From the NCBI GenBank assembly GCA_946894095.1, contig OX335649.1:14774001-14838000 (forward strand): DNA of 64,000 nucleotides, read 5' to 3'. Position numbers and translations under genes: made by a program. Below, in pieces: positions 36,317 to 46,945 of the stretch (within the stretch, counting starts at the first letter, position 1; every line of letters begins with the position of its first letter). The notes under the pieces are model-generated. The model was not told where the DNA came from and made no database searches. It saw only the letters and a list, made by a program, of their open reading frames with translations. The DNA comes from Incurvaria masculella (Eukaryota > Arthropoda > Insecta > Lepidoptera > Incurvariidae).

Positions 36317-36390
36317 TGGTTCGGAATCCACGTAAAACTGTTGGTCCTCTTACTTTACTAGGTTTAAGCCCGACCGGGTTGGTTCGTTAT

Positions 36391-36416
36391 GGTTAGGTTA
36401 GGTTAGGTTAGGTTAG
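36391..36416. repeat. (GGTTA)5, insect telomere-type repeat inside a SINE
   Basis: Five uninterrupted GGTTA units plus G; the insect telomere repeat is TTAGG. It lies where other SINE-1 copies read GGTACCATCGCATT. Confidence 0.9.
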
Positions 36417-36486
36417 TCGAATATGGTCGAAACGGCAATGCATTTTTTTTTCGTCTTTTCCATCCGTTTAATAGTAGCAATTTTCA

Positions 36487-37011
36487 TTAAATGGCACTTC
36501 CCGGCGGGACAAACTCATTCGCGGGCACGGTACAAATCCGTGCTGTTGCGGTCTGGGACTTTCTCTGTTTCAAAGAAAAAGACAGTCTCCGTGATGAGGA
36601 GGATGCAACATGTCCACAAAGGTAATAATACGCATAGTGTTTCATTTGGTAAGATTTATGAAAATGTTTATTACAAAACGACTTATAGCTAATAGTAAAT
36701 CACGACCAAAAACAAAAACATATTAAACATTATAAATCTTCAGGAAAAGGGACAGGTCTAGTGACTTATCTTTTTAAGATATTTTTTGTGTAATCCACCT
36801 CTAAAGTTATTGGATAAAACGCGCTTAAAATTCGAACCTTCGGACCTTATAACTTATGAATAAACCATTTTTACAATGCCAATGGTCATCAGACATCTAG
36901 TTCGATCAAATAAAGCTGTTTTGAGTATAATTTTGGATCTCTGACAAGAAATATGCGCATGATCTTCTTTCCACGTTTGAATCGGGAGTTGAGCGGGAAG
37001 GCCCACCTTAA
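36487..37011 (-). mobile_element. MITE-1 copy 3 (TTAA ends)
   Basis: TTAA at 36487-36490 and 37008-37011. The left end is degraded (ATGGCACTTCCCGGCGGGAC), the right end reads GAGCGGGAAGGCCCACCTTA. Interior matches copy 2, including TGGTAAGATTTATGAAAATG and CGACTTATAGCTAATAGTAA. Inserted in SINE-1. Confidence 0.88.
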
Positions 37012-37190
37012 GGAACGATCCTGTCACGGCTGCCCACTACTTCGAGAATGCGGTGTGTTAGGCTGTATTGGTATTAACTATCCAGGTCTAGTTCCATAAA
37101 AATCACATACGCATTATCTACACGTGAACCGCAACCCTATCGCTTCGAGGAAGTTGTGTAATAGAAACTATTAATGTATGTATTACATGT

Positions 37191-37530
37191 TTTTTTATAC
37201 AACTCGGCATGGATGGATGATACCAAACTGACCGTCAGATATTAGCCCAAAACACCACATGGGAACTAGGTGCCATGCCAGGACCTTCCTTATATTGCTC
37301 GACTACATTTAACTGGATGGAAAACAAGAACACATGTTTCATTGCCGCTTCGACCGCCGTTCATTCAATGCGATGGTACCAACCCAGGCGGGATTAACCC
37401 TGCCGCCTAGTAAGTAAGGAAGGGGACCTACAGTTTTACGTGGAATCCGAATCACGGCCAGCCGTTGAACGGTTGAACATTGAGGTGCTTCACCCAGCTT
37501 ACCGAATCGCAATACATGCTTCTTATCTGC
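37191..37530 (-). mobile_element. SINE-1 copy, 5S-like head with internal loss
   Basis: Minus strand: T-run, CATGGATGGATGATACC, AGGTGCCATGCCAGGACCTT, CCGCTTCGACC, GCGATGGTACCAACCCAGGC, CAGTTTTACGTGGAATCCGA, then GAGGTGCTTCACCCAGCTTA, which matches the start of the 5S-like head seen at 49697. The GATGGGTGACC segment is absent. Confidence 0.82.
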
Positions 37531-39364
37531 GTGACTATACATGGATGAATGGGATATGTTTCTATTTCCTTGAAATTTAATGTGATACTGTACAGAGGAC
37601 AATGTGCTCTCCCGGATTCCTCCCTCCACGGTAGCGGCACACCTATTCATTCCCCGAGGACATCAAATTCCCGGCTAGCAAGTCAACTAACTCCCCCGCT
37701 CGCCCGCACGGTCCGCCACCGCCGTTCAATGTTCCTGAGATAACACTGATGGACCCGATTGTATGACGCACTGAGCCGTACCTCGCCAAGGCTTGATCTC
37801 TGATCGACAAAAGCCGGATCTGTGAGTTTGTGAATTGCTTTCGTTATTTTGGTGAATATACCTTTGAAGTAATAATAATTACAGATCAGTGGAAAAGTTT
37901 TATTGGTACGAGTAGACTCGCGTTACAAGCGTGAAGCTATGAAATAAGATTTGAAAGTAAATTGTATTTAGAATATTAAGTGCGACAAATCCGATTTTAA
38001 TATATTTTTTATAAAAAATCTAAAATTTAGTGGCAATATCAATTTTACTCTGATATGTCATTTGATTCGAGGTTATAACACATTTAAATTAGGTATTTTT
38101 ATATAAAGGCACGTTATTTTGTTAAAGAAATGTTCGAAATTAAAATAAAATTTTCGCCTTGGAGATTAATCAATATTTTTTTATGATTTTATGAAATGCT
38201 GTAAAATATATTCGGCTTACGGATTGTGAGTTGCAAACTCTAAAAGACGGACAAATAGATCGTTTCTTGTTATACTTACGGAATTTACTGCCACCAAAAA
38301 TAATAATAATTACCATAATCACTGGTGCTATTTCTGACTCCCTTGACCAATATACGGGCTCAAGGTAACCAGCAGTTATCTATATAGTGTCATTTATTAA
38401 AAGCAATAATAGAGAAATTTTAAGAACGGTTAACTATCACAAATGCACTTGATTCGAAAAACTTTACGGACGATACGGCTCCAATTTTGAGCAAAAAAAT
38501 GGGGCTTTCGAATAATCTATTTCCAAAATGAAATAACGAAACAGGCTTTCAAGATATTCAATCTCTATGAGACATTATCTACCTTATCTACTTATATTCA
38601 AAATAGCTCGAGCCTTCTCTACTTTAATAAGTACTTGAGAAGGGATGAGTTTCTGCATCCCCAGCGAATTAACATAACCTGTCAACCTTGCTCGTGTGTA
38701 CAGAACGGACAGGTATCCTCGTCCAAGCTCTAGTAGGAAAGCTTTGGTCTAAAATCTCCACTATTCCATAAAACAAGTTTTGAAATGAAAACTTGTAGTA
38801 AATAATCTGAATTAATTTTCTAAAGCATACTCTCATTTAAATTCCTTTGAAATAATTTGAAACTCCAGTTCAATTTTCAAAAAGAGATTTGTGACGACAT
38901 AATTGTGTATGATAGAGCTATTTTCATTGTAAATACATAATTTAGTAATTACTGAGCTAAGTAATGATTTATTAATACCAATTCCAAATTTATTACCGAG
39001 TTTAAGCGCCGTTCAAAGACGGGCGTCACTTCCTTTTCCGAAACAATAGAATTCGATTTCAATTTATTTATTCTTAGCGAGCGTCCCTGGAAGTTAGAGA
39101 TTGCTTTACACTATAAAGAGAGACTCCCTTTATCCGGGCGGAAATCTCATTCCCGATGTCTTCCTGTTTTGATCCACCGTCGCGTCGCCTCCTCCGCCGC
39201 CCAGCGAGCGTGGAAGGATGGGGGTAGCGAACGAAACTTTTATTTATTTATTTTATTTAGCATTATAATGGTAAAAACAATTTAATCCCTACCACGTAAA
39301 CTGGCCCACAGGCTGTGTTATAGGTGGTAGCCTAACTCATTCGTGTAACGGCTGTTAGCCTAAC
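37531..39364. other. Unassigned AT-rich tract
   Basis: No gene or repeat recognised. 39120-39230 is a GC-rich islet (CGTCGCGTCGCCTCCTCCGC) following TTTATTTATTCTTAGCG. Confidence 0.42.
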
Positions 39365-39560
39365 GTTTATTTACGATTAGAGTTTCAGCGATATCTACAT
39401 TTGAAGCATTGTAATCAGATTTTGAAAATAATCTGAAAAAAATTGGGTCTTGACATTCGTCGGAATCAAGATTCGAAACTGTGACCTTTGAATTACACGC
39501 CCACTGCTCTAACCAACCCGACGCTCTAACTGTCCCGATAATAATTTCAGTCAAAATGCC
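39365..39560 (-). mobile_element. SINE-2 copy, tRNA-like head
   Basis: Read on minus: GGTTGGTTAGAGCAGTGGGC (box-A type), GTTTCGAATCTT (box-B type), GACGAATGTCAAGACCCAA, AATCTGATTACAATGCTTCA-type block and GATATCGCTGAAACTCTAAT at the 3' end. The tRNA-type promoter plus family-specific tail mark a SINE distinct from SINE-1. Confidence 0.78.
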
Positions 39561-39662
39561 TTAGCGTAGGATCAATGCGCGAAATAATCAGCGCCATCTA
39601 GTAAAGGATATGGAGCATTGTGTTGATTCGAATATAATCGAGAAATTTGTTGGCTGACGTAA

Positions 39663-39830
39663 TTATTGGCTCAGTTGGTAAGAGCAGTGGCCATGCCATG
39701 GTCTTAGGTTCAAATCCTACTTCCGACGAATGTCACGACCAATAACTTTTTCCGATTGTTTTTAAAATCTGATTACAGTGCTTCAAATGTAGATGTCACT
39801 GAAACTCAAATTGATGATGTGACGGTAATG
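39663..39830 (+). mobile_element. SINE-2 copy, best-preserved tRNA-like head
   Basis: TGGCTCAGTTGGTAAGAGCA is a canonical tRNA D-arm/box A and GGTTCAAATCC a canonical box B. A T-arm-like stem (TAGG/CCTA) is present, but the 3' flank does not pair with the 5' flank as an acceptor stem, so it is not a tRNA gene. The family tail follows: CGAATGTCACGACCAATA, ATCTGATTACAGTGCTTCAA, GATGTCACTGAAACTCAAAT. Confidence 0.85.
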
Positions 39831-40332
39831 TCGTATTTGTTAAATACATGAAATTAACAAGTTCATTTACGAGTTCGCGACTTACAAAATCGAATATTTC
39901 TTGCACTAAATAGTGTCCATTGATATTCTTACGTGTCATTGGCACTCGAGAAAATCAGTAGTAAGCGAATCCATAAGTGACTTCACTTGCCGGCTCTACG
40001 CCGCCTCCATACAGTCTAGTTTCGGTTGCTACTCCAGTCCTTCCATGCTCGCTGCCCGTCAGGTCCCTTCAAGCAATGCAGTGGGTGCTTTGGATAATTC
40101 GGCAGTTTTACTGCTATTGTCTGTACTTTGAACCTGCCCGCCATTATCCGTTATGCCCTACGTCCAGAGAAGAGGACGAGATTTTGGTGGTTTTATGTTT
40201 TGCGCTTTATAAGTCTTGGCTTCTAATAGTAATGAGTAGAGGCCAAAATCGTTGCGAGAATAATTCTGAAATAATACTATGATCCGAGAAATATTTTTAC
40301 ACTAGAAACTTACCCACCCGACGTAATAGTAT
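39831..40332. other. Unassigned tract
   Basis: No gene. Overlapping + frames of 72 and 101 residues (39913-40282) carry no recognisable motif. Confidence 0.42.
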
Positions 40333-40612
40333 AAAACCGGCCAAGTGCTATCTGGACTTGCACACGAAGGGTTCCGTACCATAGCACAAGATTGACACCA
40401 AAAAATCACGTTAAATTTTTATTTTATTTTTTTAATTTACTTATTTGATGTTATAGCTGCAAAATAAATACACACTCCGTGAAAAAATCAGCTGCCTACA
40501 TATTATGGTTCATGAGATACAGCCCTGTGACGGACGGACGGACTTTTAATTGTGACGAAGGCTTAGTAATAGGGTTCAGTTTTCACCATTTCGGTACGGA
40601 ACCCAAAAAAAA
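40333..40612. mobile_element. MITE-2 copy
   Basis: Starts AAAACCGGCCAAGTGC, has CACACGAAGGGTTCCGTACC, GATACAGCCCTGTGACGGAC and ends near TTCGGTACGGAACCC. The terminal GGCCGG end on the right is missing. Confidence 0.82.
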
Positions 40613-40797
40613 GGAAGATCTATTAGCTGAGGTACCCGGATCCACTCGGGTAAAAACCTCATTCATACCGTTACTGCCGCACGTCATGAATCTAATTGCG
40701 GTGTCTCACGGTCGCGTGTTTTTAGCAGCGCACCCCTGAAGACATCCTCATCGTGAACTCTTAAACTATTTATCCAAATTACTTATTGTAAGGAGGT

Positions 40798-40905
40798 AAT
40801 CCTGCTTCCGACGAATGTCATGACCAATACTTTTTCATATTATTTTAAAAATCTGATTACAATGCTTCAAATGTTGATGTCGCTGAAACTCAAATTAATG
40901 TAAGG
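40798..40905 (+). mobile_element. SINE-2 fragment, head lost
   Basis: ATCCTGCTTCCGACGAATGT, CATGACCAATACTTTTTC, ATCTGATTACAATGCTTCAA, GATGTCGCTGAAACTCAAAT. Truncated just downstream of box B. Confidence 0.78.
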
Positions 40906-41157
40906 ACAACGTTTATATACTATAAATACCAGAAGCGATAATTATTTATTTTGGTAAGTAATTCTTATTTATTGATTATTGTAATAATATAAATTTTCAT
41001 TGTAACTACAGTATCCAATTGAAATGTATTTGTAAGATCACTATTTTGGCTTCAATGGCTTCCACCTAAAAGATAGATATAACTTTGCTATCGCGGACTT
41101 TACCGTAAGATTATTGCAGTTTGACAACGGCGAACGTCAAAATAACATGACTAACGA

Positions 41158-41205
41158 AATACCCTTTCGTGTGCGAGTCCGACTAGCACTTGGCCGGTTT
41201 TTTTC
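41158..41205. mobile_element. MITE-2 terminal fragment
   Basis: ATACCCTTTCGTGTGCGAGT then CCGACTAGCACTTGGCCGGT: one end only. Confidence 0.75.
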
Positions 41206-41916
41206 GTCGCACTTCGACGCGGGCAAAGCCGTGGGTTTGCACCAATGCAAGAACGAACCGGCCAGGCTAACGAGTGGGTGTTTCGACCAATGAACCGAGG
41301 CAAATACTTTCCCGTACTCAATCAACAGAAGGGCCCACGAGTTAAAGTGACGTTGACTTTGATTCTGATTAGTTGTCCTTTCGTCGGTCACTCGGCCCTA
41401 ACTCCCAAGTCTACAACCCTGAACAACTGTATTATTTAAATTTCCGTAAATAAAACGCAACCGTATTAGGATTTTCCGTTTATTGAAAAGAAACATATCT
41501 GCCAAGCAGTAACGTCTATTAAAATTACGACAAATGAAATGAGAACGTGAATCTATTGGACACATCGTAAAAAAAAGAAACATTTCATTTCAGAATGTTA
41601 TCATTACGTTATCACTTTTTTAAATACATGTCACGTAAATATCTACAACGAGAATATTAAAATCATTACAATTTTCTATTACAAATTATAGATTACATTA
41701 TTTTACCTAAATTTAATTTTACATAAACGTTTAGGTATTGTCTACTTCCTGGTTTCGCACTCTACATAGGAGATAACTTAAGTCTAGAATGTTTTAGCTA
41801 TTTCCAGTGTTTTCCAAATAATAATAATTTTCATAAACCCATTTCATGTTTAATCTTAATAATTTTATTAATATTTTTTTAAAACAACTATTCCTATTGA
41901 ATGGATATTTAGCATC
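41206..41916. other. Unassigned tract
   Basis: No gene recognised. Confidence 0.42.
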
Positions 41917-42115
41917 TTTATCAGGAAACAAATATCTGTGTCTACACGTTTTTTCTTTTGATAAATGTAAACCAAATTAAATGAAAGCAAAACATTCCTT
42001 TGATTTTTTTTTTCAATATTATTTATTCAATACTTGTTTCCTGATATTAGATTCAAAACATCATGTAGATTGGAACAGTAATTTTCAAATATTTAGTAAA
42101 CTAGGTTTGTATTAA
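41917..42115. mobile_element. Relative of the 1771-2286 foldback interior
   Basis: TTATCAGGAAACAAATATCT, GTGTCTACACGT and the inverted TTGTTTCCTGATATTAG at 42034-42050 match 1865-2043. The downstream GAACAGT...AGTAAACTAGGTTTGTAT block also matches 2070-2106. The outer ATTCATGAAC ends are not visible here. Confidence 0.62.
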
Positions 42116-44616
42116 GAGGGTAGTTTTTTATGCTTGCGGCCCCTCTTTAAAATGACTTATTTTACAATCATTTTCTATTGGATTTCCAATAAAAGTGGTT
42201 GTAAAATGTTAACAATGACATAATACTGATGATTTTGAAAGGCTCTGAACAACGTTTACATGGCACCAATATTTTAAACGAGACTTACTATAATATATTT
42301 GAAGAATGCTGTCATTATATTCAATCGTCTAATTATTTGCTTTTTACCTATACACATTAAGTAGGTATGTCTTTTCCGACATTGCCATATCTGAAACTGT
42401 CAACAACCGTCTACCGAGGAGTTGGCAAATGTTTTGACATTTTTATTTATTAGTTTATATTTAATATATTTTAATATATTTACTCCTATTTATGTACAGA
42501 TAATGTATGATACTCGTATATAAATTAAAACTATGTACACATTCGTAGGCAGCAGCTTATATATAAATGCACACATAGTGGCGCACTTCAAGTGAATGTA
42601 GTGTAAACGATTTGGGTAGAATACTTTTTTTAATAAACTTTAGGCTGCCATTTTAGCTTTTTCTTGTAAGTTACTAGCAACACGTGTCACTTTTGAATAT
42701 ATAAATCAATTATACACATATTTAGTCTTGTAATAAAATTAATATTGAACGAAAGACGATAATTGCAAATATATTTGGGTATTTGAAAAAATACGCAATA
42801 TTTCTTTTTAGTTAAAGTAAACACATGTCAAAGATGAACAAATATTTGTTTGTTGAGTTTAAGCAATTGTGGATGTTTAGGTATGTTCTGTTAACTCTTC
42901 CGTGTTTGAATTAAAAACATAAATGCGACATTCCTCGGTCCATACCAAGACATACTCAAAAGTATATTAAATTATAACATATTTTTTAGTGTTCTGTCTG
43001 AGTACACATGCATTAGAAAATTACATATACATGCCCTTACATCGTATATTTTTCTAACTTTGTTACAATCACGTAATATATTCGATTCTTCAATCGCCGT
43101 TTATTTCCAACATCATCGTAGATTACACCTGAAAGTATGGAAAAAATAAAATTAGTTTGGATTTTATCAATACAATTTATAATTAAATGATGGAGATTTA
43201 GGCACTTAGAAAAACTGCACTAATAAATGGGCAAAAGGTACAACTTAACGCCGGAGGCATTTTCTTTCAGTCTGCCTTTGGGTATCATGAACGGTAGTGC
43301 GAGTAGCAGTTATGGAGATAATAGTTCGGGATTAGCACCTGACTAACCATGAAAAAGTTTAGTCCGCCCACCCTAAACGGTCGTACCGTATGTGTCTAAA
43401 AGATTTGAATGGCCCAAATTCCAACGGAAACCTGAGATTTCTCTTTCGTTTGATAGCTTCAATAATCAGTTTTTTTTTCAAATCTGAGATTGAAATGTAT
43501 ATTTTCACTGAATAAACTGGTCAGTTTAGAGTGCATCCCATCGAATAGAAATAAAGAGCCGGTTTCAATGTAGTATGTATTCCTGTTGGAATAAGGCTCT
43601 GGAATCCTGCTGGTATAGTTAACTGGAAAAATTACCGTCATGGTTAATTCGACGCTATAGCTGTTTTATTGCAATGTTATTCTTTGTAATGTGTACTTTA
43701 ATACGGAATTTAATGATAAATATTAAAAATAAAGTAATTAATAATAAAAAAAATATTCTTTAAGTAGGTGTGACAATAGCCACACATTTAATTTTAGTCG
43801 ATATTGTGCTAATAAAATTGTCATGTCAACTAAATTTAATCAGATAAGTTAGACAAAATTCAAAGTAGGTATAAGACACAACTCCAGTTAAAATATGGTA
43901 CATATAACCTTTGATTTGACCATGTAACTTGTGATAGGGTCGCCTAAGACATTTCCAATTGTTTGGCTTCAATCGTAAGTGGATATTTTGGTCTGTATTT
44001 TAACGTAAATTCATAACTATTTTCAAAAGGTTAGTATCATGAAAAGGAAAAAAAATGTGCACGTTACCTTGATTTGTGACGGATAATTGTGCTGACGGCC
44101 AGGAACCCTAGAAGACCGGGCGCCTTCGTTGTTGCTCCTGTGAATAAAGAAAAAAACAAATGTTACACTTTCCACACTGTACCATTTTAGAGCAACTTAA
44201 AATGATGAGCATTTTAATGTTCTCTAGTAAAATTAAAGCTAAGATACATGTTCATCAAGAAATATCCAAGGAATTTCATGAAAGGAAAACGACCATGTCA
44301 ACTTGAGACGCAATACTAAAAACGCAGTTCTGTTTACATATTTAGGCAAATTTATTTAAAAATATTAACCTTTATTACCACAGGGAAATACAGATACAGA
44401 TTTTCACAAATTTTGTCAAAATCTGTCAAATTTTGTCAAATCACATTTTTTGAACAAAACGCATATCGTATCATAGATTCATATATGGAGCGGTCAGAAG
44501 AAAACTCAACTATCAAACTTCTTTTTCTATTATTATCAACATGCTGCGCAAAAGAGAAGAAATCATGCGTATATTAATCCATCTGTTGGTGACGTCCAAA
44601 CGGTATGGGTATTCCG
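42116..44616. other. Unassigned AT-rich tract
   Basis: 2.5 kb of strongly AT-rich sequence without a recognisable gene. 43327-43380 shares GATTAGCACC...GACTAACCAT and TTTAGTCCGCCCACC with the duplicated unit (33487-33560), so it is probably a small dispersed repeat. Confidence 0.45.
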
Positions 44617-44826
44617 AGTTCTCACCTAAATTGGCGTCTACGGAACTTCCGAGTTACGTTAAAACGTCAAATCCATTTGAGGTTTACAAATTATTTCGCG
44701 GTTTTACTTCTCCAACCTGTCAAAAATAAACTCGGACTTCCGATTCGTATGAAAACGCGGAGACGGCGGAAACGGCGACGTCATCATATTTAAAGCGAGG
44801 ATGCGTAAGCTGTCAATCAAAACTAA

Positions 44827-44985
44827 GCCCCGATTGCACGAAGAGACGGCCGAGTTAATCAATGTTCAAACACGTCACTTTTAGTGAACCGCATGGAGTT
44901 CCTCCAAACTGTCCATACAAAATGACGTGTTTAATTATACGTTGACGTTAATATTGTTTATTTTTTCGTTTCGTGCACTCGGCCC
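44827..44985. mobile_element. Harbinger-like MITE nested in MITE-5
   Basis: 159 bp flanked by TAA (44824-44826 and 44986-44988). Inverted ends GCCCCGATTGCACGAA and TTCGTGCACTCGGCCC. A 3-bp TAA duplication with G-rich ends is typical of PIF/Harbinger MITEs. Confidence 0.78.
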
Positions 44986-45040
44986 TAAGACTCATAAATG
45001 TTAGTTCGCTTAACTGGGCACAAATCTCAAAGCTAATTGT

Positions 45041-45445
45041 AGGTGTCGCATGAGCGACCTCACCTTAGAAACGTCAAATCTTTCATTCCTGTCAAGTTTT
45101 GTCTACGAGTTTTTAGATGCAGGATGTACTCCACGATGTAGTTCGAATAAAGTTTGGAGGATAAGAAGATATTTTGTTTGTCTTCCAACTGATTTTAATG
45201 TAATAACCAGCTCAAAGTTTTAAATTAAATATTAAAGGTTATGTTTTTGTGGTATTTTATTTCTTACGACTCCATTTGATTAGTATAATTTAGAACAAAT
45301 AATTTTCAGATTAATAACGAGTAAATGCATTAATTTTGATTAGGTAGGTTGAGTAAATTAAATTTTGAAATCAATTCTGTATTATTTTGTATGGTATCTG
45401 ACAGCTTTGACAGATCTTTTAGGTGAGATCGTTTAGACGCCACAT
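45041..45445. mobile_element. Second MITE nested in MITE-5
   Basis: Inverted ends: GTGTCGCATGAGCGACCTCA then CCTTA at the left, TTTAGGTGAGATCGTTTAGA then CGCCAC at the right (reverse complement GTGGCGTCTAAACGATCTCA). About 400 bp, AT-rich, non-coding. The exact target duplication is unclear. Confidence 0.65.
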
Positions 45446-45588
45446 GTCGTGATAAATAAGCAGTTTTATTCCTCATTCTCCATAATTTGAAAACGCTAGT
45501 CGATCGGTTTGGCGTAAATGCCGATTTAGGTTAAAAGTCGAACTGAGGTCTCATGGTGACAAAATGTAACCATTTACATATTGGCATT

Positions 45589-46482
45589 GATAATCCCATA
45601 GAAATAGCATGTACGCATGCTAGGTCTATCTATAATCCCATAGAAATAGCATGTACGCATGCTAGGTCGATGGATAATCCCATAGAAATAGCATATACGC
45701 ATGCTAGGTCTATGGATAATCCCATAGAAATAGCATGTACGCATGCTAGGTCGATGGATAATCCCATAGAAATAGCATATACGCATGCTAGGTCTATGGA
45801 TAATCCCATAGAAATAGCATGTACGCATGCTAGGTCGATGGATAATCCCATAGAAATAGCATATACGCATGCTAGGTCTATGGATAATCCCATAGAAATA
45901 GCATGTACGCATGCTAGGTCTATGGATAATCCCATAGAAATAGCATATACGCATGCTAGGTCTATGGATAATCCCATAGAAATAGCATGTACGCATGCTA
46001 GGTCGATGGATAATCCCATAGAAATAGCATATACGCATGCTAGGTCTATGGATAATCCCATAGAAATAGCATGTACGCATGCTAGGTCTATGGATAATCC
46101 CATAGAAATAGCATATACGCATGCTAGGTCTATGGATAATCCCATAGAAATAGCATATACGCATGCTAGGTCTATGGATAATCCCATAGAAATAGCATGT
46201 ACGCATGCTAGGTCTATGGATAATCCCATAGAAATAGCATGTACGCATGCTAGGTCGATGGATAATCCCATAGAAATAGCATATACGCATGCTAGGTCTA
46301 TGGATAATCCCATAGAAATAGCATGTACGCATGCTAGGTCGATGGATAATCCCATAGAAATAGCATATACGCATGCTAGGTCTATGGATAATCCCATAGA
46401 AATAGCATGTACGCATGCTAGGTCTATGGATAATCCCATAGAAATAGCATATACGCATGCTAGGTCTATGGATAATCCCATG
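45589..46482. repeat. 42-bp tandem array of hairpin units (21 copies)
   Basis: Twenty-one full units and a 12-bp partial unit. Each unit is a 36-nt foldable segment plus the 6-nt spacer ATAATC. Lower stem CCATAGA/TCTATGG (7 bp), 2x2 internal loop AA/GG, upper stem TAGCATG/CATGCTA (7 bp), loop TACG. Three variants: perfect (5 units), upper-stem mismatch GCATATACG (10 units), lower-stem mismatch TCGATGG (6 units); no unit has both. Unit 1 also differs at its outer edge. Because 42 is a multiple of 3 and the unit lacks stops in three frames, it yields false long frames of 338, 294 and 283 residues (14-residue cycle D-N-P-I-E-I-A-C/Y-T-H-A-R-S-M on +). Confidence 0.98.
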
Positions 46483-46945
46483 TTACGAAAATTAGCAATT
46501 TATATGAAATTGTATTTTATCGATTATAATACACTTTATTTTCTATTCAAAAGGTCACCTCCGCTTTGATTTTGGGCATTCGCCTTTGTATCATGGAGGT
46601 GACTTTGTATTTGAATTTCTGTTTTTCTGTTCTTAACATTTTAAGAAACGAAGCAGACTGCAGCTGTTTATATTCAGCAAATATAAACAGATTCTGGGTT
46701 GTTTTGTTAAAATTGTATGTTTCGTTGACCGTAATTTTGTGAAAACAAAAACATATTTGTAAGCGATAGTTAATTTGTTTTTGTACTAACTCAGAAATGT
46801 TTTTTTTTCCATTATTATATTCGCCTTATTTTGGACGCGGTTCTTATTATGTTGATCGGACGATAAATAATGAATTTAAATTTTATCACCATTATTGTAA
46901 ATACGAGCTACAGTAGCTTGGTTACCATCAGTATAGTTATACATA
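46483..46945. other. Unassigned tract
   Basis: No gene. A short inverted pair, AAGGTCACCTCC near 46551 and GGAGGTGACTTTG near 46595, suggests a small foldback. The rest is AT-rich. Confidence 0.42.

Larger units (their letters stand above)
36212..37100 (+). mobile_element. SINE-1 split by MITE-1
   Basis: Head and body at 36212-36486 (TACCACTTTATTTCTC, TTCGGAATCCACGTAAAACT, GGTTTAAGCCCGACCGGGTT, GGTCGAAACGGCAATGCA, TTTTCCATCCGTTTAA). The 3' part resumes at 37008-37100 (TTAAGGAACGATCCTG, GAGAATGCGGTGTGTTAGGC, ACTATCCAGGTCTAGTTCCA then A-run). Removing 36487-37007 restores the family order, with TTAA as the target duplication. (GGTTA)5 at 36391-36415 replaces the usual ACCATCGCATTGAAT segment. 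Confidence 0.87.
44617..45548. mobile_element. MITE-5 copy 2, carrying two further MITEs
   Basis: Left end GAGTTCTCACCTAAATTGGC at 44617. Interior TCGGACTTCCGATTCGTATG and GCGTAAGCTGTCAATCAAAA match copy 1. Right end GAAAACGCTAGTCGATCGGT at 45489, running to GTCGAACTGAG. Copy 1 is 337 bp; this one is 932 bp because it holds elements at 44827-44985 and about 45041-45445. Confidence 0.83.

Noticed and set aside
39663..39735. tRNA gene
   Set aside because: Box A and box B are canonical but no acceptor stem forms and a SINE body follows.
45589..46482. CRISPR-like array
   Set aside because: No unique spacers: the units are contiguous with a constant 6-bp linker, and the sequence is from an animal genome.
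45553..46569. 338-residue + strand frame and 294/283-residue minus frames
   Set aside because: They exist only because the 42-bp unit is a multiple of three and lacks stops; three frames on both strands are equally open.
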